From: Bacteroidota bacterium
GTDB lineage: Bacteria; Bacteroidota; Bacteroidia; Chitinophagales; Chitinophagaceae
NCBI GenBank assembly: GCA_023429365.1
Contig: JAEYVW010000387.1
Location: 1 to 8,963, forward strand
DNA length: 8,963 nucleotides
Direction: 5' to 3'
Position numbers and translations under genes: made by a program. Each line of letters starts with the position of its first letter. Positions within the stretch are counted from its first letter, which is position 1. Below the pieces are notes generated by a model. It was not told the origin of the DNA and searched no databases. It worked only from the letters and a program-made list of their open reading frames with translations. This document shows, in pieces, positions 6,303 to 8,963 of the stretch.

Positions 6303-6983
6303 ATGAAATGGTCTGAATTCCTGACCTCAGCGGTAGGCAAGAAACTGGTAATGGGCCTGACAGGGTTGTCGCTTATAGCATTTCTGGTTGTCCACGTTGG
6401 GGTAAATGCCTGTATCTGGGCAAACGATGGTGGTGTAATGTTTAATAAAGCCGCCCACTACATGGGTGCCACTGTTGTGATTCGAATTATGGAAGTGGGA
6501 CTTTTCGTCGGTATTTTTCTTCATATTATACAGGGTTACGTACTCACAGTACAGAACAACGCGAAAAGAAAACAGGGATACGCAGTTACTATGGGTAACC
6601 GCGGCAGCAAATGGTATAGCCGGAGCATGGGTCTGTTGGGGACGATTTTATTGCTCTTTTTTATCCTGCATTGGTGGCATTTTTGGATACCTTCTCGTTT
6701 TACCGGCGTAGTACAAACTTCTATTGCAGGTAAAGAAATGCATGATATGTATACACTCATGAAATTAACTTTTTCAGAGCTGTGGGTTGTGATCGTGTAT
6801 GTGATTGCTTGTATTTCTTTATTCTGGCATTTGCTGCATGGATTTCAGAGTTCGTTCCGTACTATGGGACTTGCCAATAGCAGGCATATAGATATTGTAA
6901 AGTCACTTGGATTTGGTTTCTCGCTGTTGGTATCACTGGCTTTCGCCATGATGCCGGTGAGTATGTATTTGGGATGGGTGTAA
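6303..6983 (+). CDS. sdhC: Succinate dehydrogenase/fumarate reductase cytochrome b subunit, b558 family
   Basis: This 226-residue membrane subunit anchors the succinate dehydrogenase catalytic subunits in the inner membrane and passes electrons between the iron-sulfur subunit and quinone, presumably menaquinone. Five hydrophobic segments are visible at about 15-35, 58-80, 109-128, 159-178 and 197-222, the fold of the single-subunit di-heme anchors. Likely heme ligands, aligned from memory with the Wolinella fumarate reductase subunit, are His31 (VVHVG), His74 (FLHIIQGY), His123 (ILHWWHF) and His179 (LLHGFQSSFR). His126 and His176 are further candidates close by. The N-terminal segment SAVGKKLVMGLTGL is typical of the b558 family. 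ATG 6303 follows the sdh promoter and is the natural start. sdhA begins 61 bases downstream with no terminator between, so the two are one transcript. Confidence 0.93.
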   Translation: MKWSEFLTSAVGKKLVMGLTGLSLIAFLVVHVGVNACIWANDGGVMFNKAAHYMGATVVIRIMEVGLFVGIFLHIIQGYVLTVQNNAKRKQGYAVTMGNRGSKWYSRSMGLLGTILLLFFILHWWHFWIPSRFTGVVQTSIAGKEMHDMYTLMKLTFSELWVVIVYVIACISLFWHLLHGFQSSFRTMGLANSRHIDIVKSLGFGFSLLVSLAFAMMPVSMYLGWV

Positions 6984-7044
6984 GGGTAAGTGAGGCATTC
7001 TGTAGTTGATGAGAAAGGATATAAAATAATTCTAAAAAGATTAT

Positions 7045-8963
7045 ATGCTCGATTCAAAAATTCCGTCTGGGTCATTAGAGCAGAAATGGACGGATTATAA
7101 GGGACATTGTAAACTGGTCAACCCGGCTAATAAACGTAAGCTCGAGATCATCGTGATCGGTACGGGACTGGCAGGTGCTTCGGCGGCTGCTTCACTTGGT
7201 GAACTGGGATACCAGGTAAAGGCATTTTGTTTCCAGGATTCACCCCGCCGGGCACACAGTATTGCCGCGCAGGGCGGTATCAACGCCGCGAAGAACTATC
7301 AAAATGACGGCGACTCCGTTTTTCGTTTGTTTTATGACACTATTAAAGGTGGCGACTATCGTGCTCGTGAAGCAAATGTGCATCGCCTGGCCGAAGTAAG
7401 TGTCAATATTATCGACCAATGCGTGGCACAGGGCGTTCCTTTTGCAAGAGAATATGGCGGGTTGCTAAATAACCGCTCTTTTGGTGGTACCCAGGTAAAA
7501 AGAACTTTCTACGCAGCTGGTCAAACCGGTCAGCAATTACTTATAGGGGCTTACCAGGCCCTGGAAAGACAGGTGGCCCTGGGTAATGTGAAGATGTACA
7601 ATCGTCATGAGATGCTGGACATCGTAATGATAGATGGAAAGGCAAGAGGAATTATTGCACGCAATCTGGTAACAGGAGAACTGGAAAGACATTTTGGTCA
7701 TGCAACCCTGCTTTGCAGCGGTGGTTATGGAAACGTGTTTTATCTAAGCACAAATGCCATGGGTAGCAACGTTACAGCGGCATGGAAAGCACATAAACGT
7801 GGCGCATTTTTCGGCAACCCCTGTTTTACACAGATACACCCAACCTGTATTCCTGTTACAGGAGATCACCAGAGTAAGCTGACACTTATGTCGGAATCAC
7901 TTCGCAATGATGGCCGGATCTGGGTACCCAAGAAAAAAGGTGATAACCGTAAAGCAAATGATATCCCCGAAGAGGAGAGAGACTACTACCTCGAGAGAAG
8001 GTATCCCGCTTTTGGTAACCTGGTACCACGTGACGTAGCGTCGAGGGCAGCCAAGGAAAGATGCGACGCCGGCTATGGCGTGGGCACAACCGGTCAGGCT
8101 GTGTACCTAGACTTCAAATACAATCTCATCAATAAATATGGGCGGACTGAAGCCAATAAACTTGGTATCGAAAATCCAGATATTGAAACACTCACCCGTC
8201 TTGGTAAGGAAGTGGTAAAAGAAGAGTATGGTAATCTTTTCGATATGTATGAAAAGATTACAGGGGAAAATCCTTATGAAGTACCGATGAGAATTTATCC
8301 TGCTGTTCACTATACCATGGGTGGACTTTGGGTGGATTATGAATTGCAAACGTCAGTGCCCGGTCTTTATGCATTGGGCGAAGCCAATTTTAGTGATCAT
8401 GGTGCGAATCGCCTTGGTGCATCAGCATTGATGCAGGGACTTGCCGATGGTTATTTTGTGATACCCTACACCATAGGTAATTACCTGGCTGATGAAATTG
8501 CCGTTAAACCGATTCCGACGACGCATCCTGCATTTGAGGAAGCGGAAAAAGCTGTCAGTGACCGGATCAACAACCTGATGAATATCAAGGGTACCCAATC
8601 TGTCGAGAGCATGCATAAGCGTTTAGGTAAGATCATGTGGGAAAAATGTGGTATGGCACGTAATGCCAAAGGCCTGGAGGAAGCGATCACCGAGATCAGG
8701 CAGCTTAGAAAAGAATTCTGGTCAGACCTGCGCATCCCCGGTGAGATAAAAGAAATGAATCCCGAACTCGACAAAGCCAACCGTGTTGCCGATTTCATTG
8801 AGCTGGGTGAATTGATGTGTATAGATGCTTTGCATCGCAATGAAAGTTGTGGCGGTCACTTCCGTGAAGAAAGTCAAACGGAAGAGGGAGAAGCAAAACG
8901 TGATGATGCGAACTATTCTTATGTAGCAGCCTGGGAATACAAAGGAGAAAACCAATGGCAGCT
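7045..8963 (+). CDS. sdhA: Succinate dehydrogenase/fumarate reductase flavoprotein subunit (3' end cut by window)
   Basis: This is the FAD-containing catalytic subunit, interconverting succinate and fumarate. The frame is open from ATG 7045 to the window edge: 639 full codons plus two bases, so only a short tail should be missing from a family of roughly 640-660 residues. It shows the nucleotide-binding [11 protein letters not shown] at 35-45, the covalent-FAD histidine His71 in [12 protein letters not shown], and substrate-site residues His265 (QIHPT), Arg329 (VPRDV, the likely proton-shuttling arginine), His422 (HYTMGG) and Arg456 ([13 protein letters not shown]). The N-terminal extension before the FAD motif and the overall length resemble the menaquinone-linked enzymes of Bacteroidota and epsilonproteobacteria more than the shorter E. 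coli SdhA. It lies 61 bases after sdhC; sdhB is expected next. Confidence 0.96.
   Translation, partial: MLDSKIPSGSLEQKWTDYKGHCKLVNPANKRKLEIIVIGTGLAGASAAASLGELGYQVKAFCFQDSPRRAHSIAAQGGINAAKNYQNDGDSVFRLFYDTIKGGDYRAREANVHRLAEVSVNIIDQCVAQGVPFAREYGGLLNNRSFGGTQVKRTFYAAGQTGQQLLIGAYQALERQVALGNVKMYNRHEMLDIVMIDGKARGIIARNLVTGELERHFGHATLLCSGGYGNVFYLSTNAMGSNVTAAWKAHKRGAFFGNPCFTQIHPTCIPVTGDHQSKLTLMSESLRNDGRIWVPKKKGDNRKANDIPEEERDYYLERRYPAFGNLVPRDVASRAAKERCDAGYGVGTTGQAVYLDFKYNLINKYGRTEANKLGIENPDIETLTRLGKEVVKEEYGNLFDMYEKITGENPYEVPMRIYPAVHYTMGGLWVDYELQTSVPGLYALGEANFSDHGANRLGASALMQGLADGYFVIPYTIGNYLADEIAVKPIPTTHPAFEEAEKAVSDRINNLMNIKGTQSVESMHKRLGKIMWEKCGMARNAKGLEEAITEIRQLRKEFWSDLRIPGEIKEMNPELDKANRVADFIELGELMCIDALHRNESCGGHFREESQTEEGEAKRDDANYSYVAAWEYKGENQWQ

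Noticed and set aside
8107..8955. Minus-strand frames over sdhA
   Set aside because: They are antisense to an intact, highly conserved flavoprotein frame on the + strand that covers the same bases.

Overview
The window looks like a stretch of chromosome from a member of the Bacteroidota, most likely the Chitinophagaceae or a close family. This rests on protein character, on two promoters matching the Bacteroidota -7 box TAnnTTTG, on the lack of Shine-Dalgarno sequences before most starts, and on the type of succinate dehydrogenase. The genus cannot be named from sequence reading alone. All long genes are on the + strand and show no frameshift.

Layout: (1) positions 1-273 hold the 3' end of murQ, for peptidoglycan amino-sugar recycling. 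(2) Positions 274-533 are a gap of about 260 bases upstream of thrA. It holds a 27-codon leader peptide very rich in Thr and Ile codons (357-440), followed by complementary segments that can fold in alternative ways. This is the layout of a thr-operon attenuator like that of enteric bacteria, but in a different phylum. (3) Positions 534-5485 hold thrA-thrB-thrC: bifunctional aspartokinase/homoserine dehydrogenase, homoserine kinase and threonine synthase. Apart from aspartate-semialdehyde dehydrogenase, these carry aspartate to threonine. Both gaps between these genes hold related arrays of an 8-base repeat, consensus GAAAATKT; the second array supplies the last codons and stop of thrB. (4) Positions 5602-6165 hold an uncharacterised 187-residue protein with its own promoter very close to its start. 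(5) Positions 6303-8963 hold sdhC and nearly all of sdhA, behind a TAnnTTTG promoter. They encode the membrane cytochrome b and flavoprotein of a menaquinone-type succinate dehydrogenase/fumarate reductase. sdhB is expected just beyond the window.

The coding content is housekeeping metabolism. No phage, transposon, CRISPR, tRNA or defence gene was seen. The two items that most deserve a second look are the Thr/Ile leader peptide with its switchable RNA, and the paired 8-base repeat arrays inside the thr operon.
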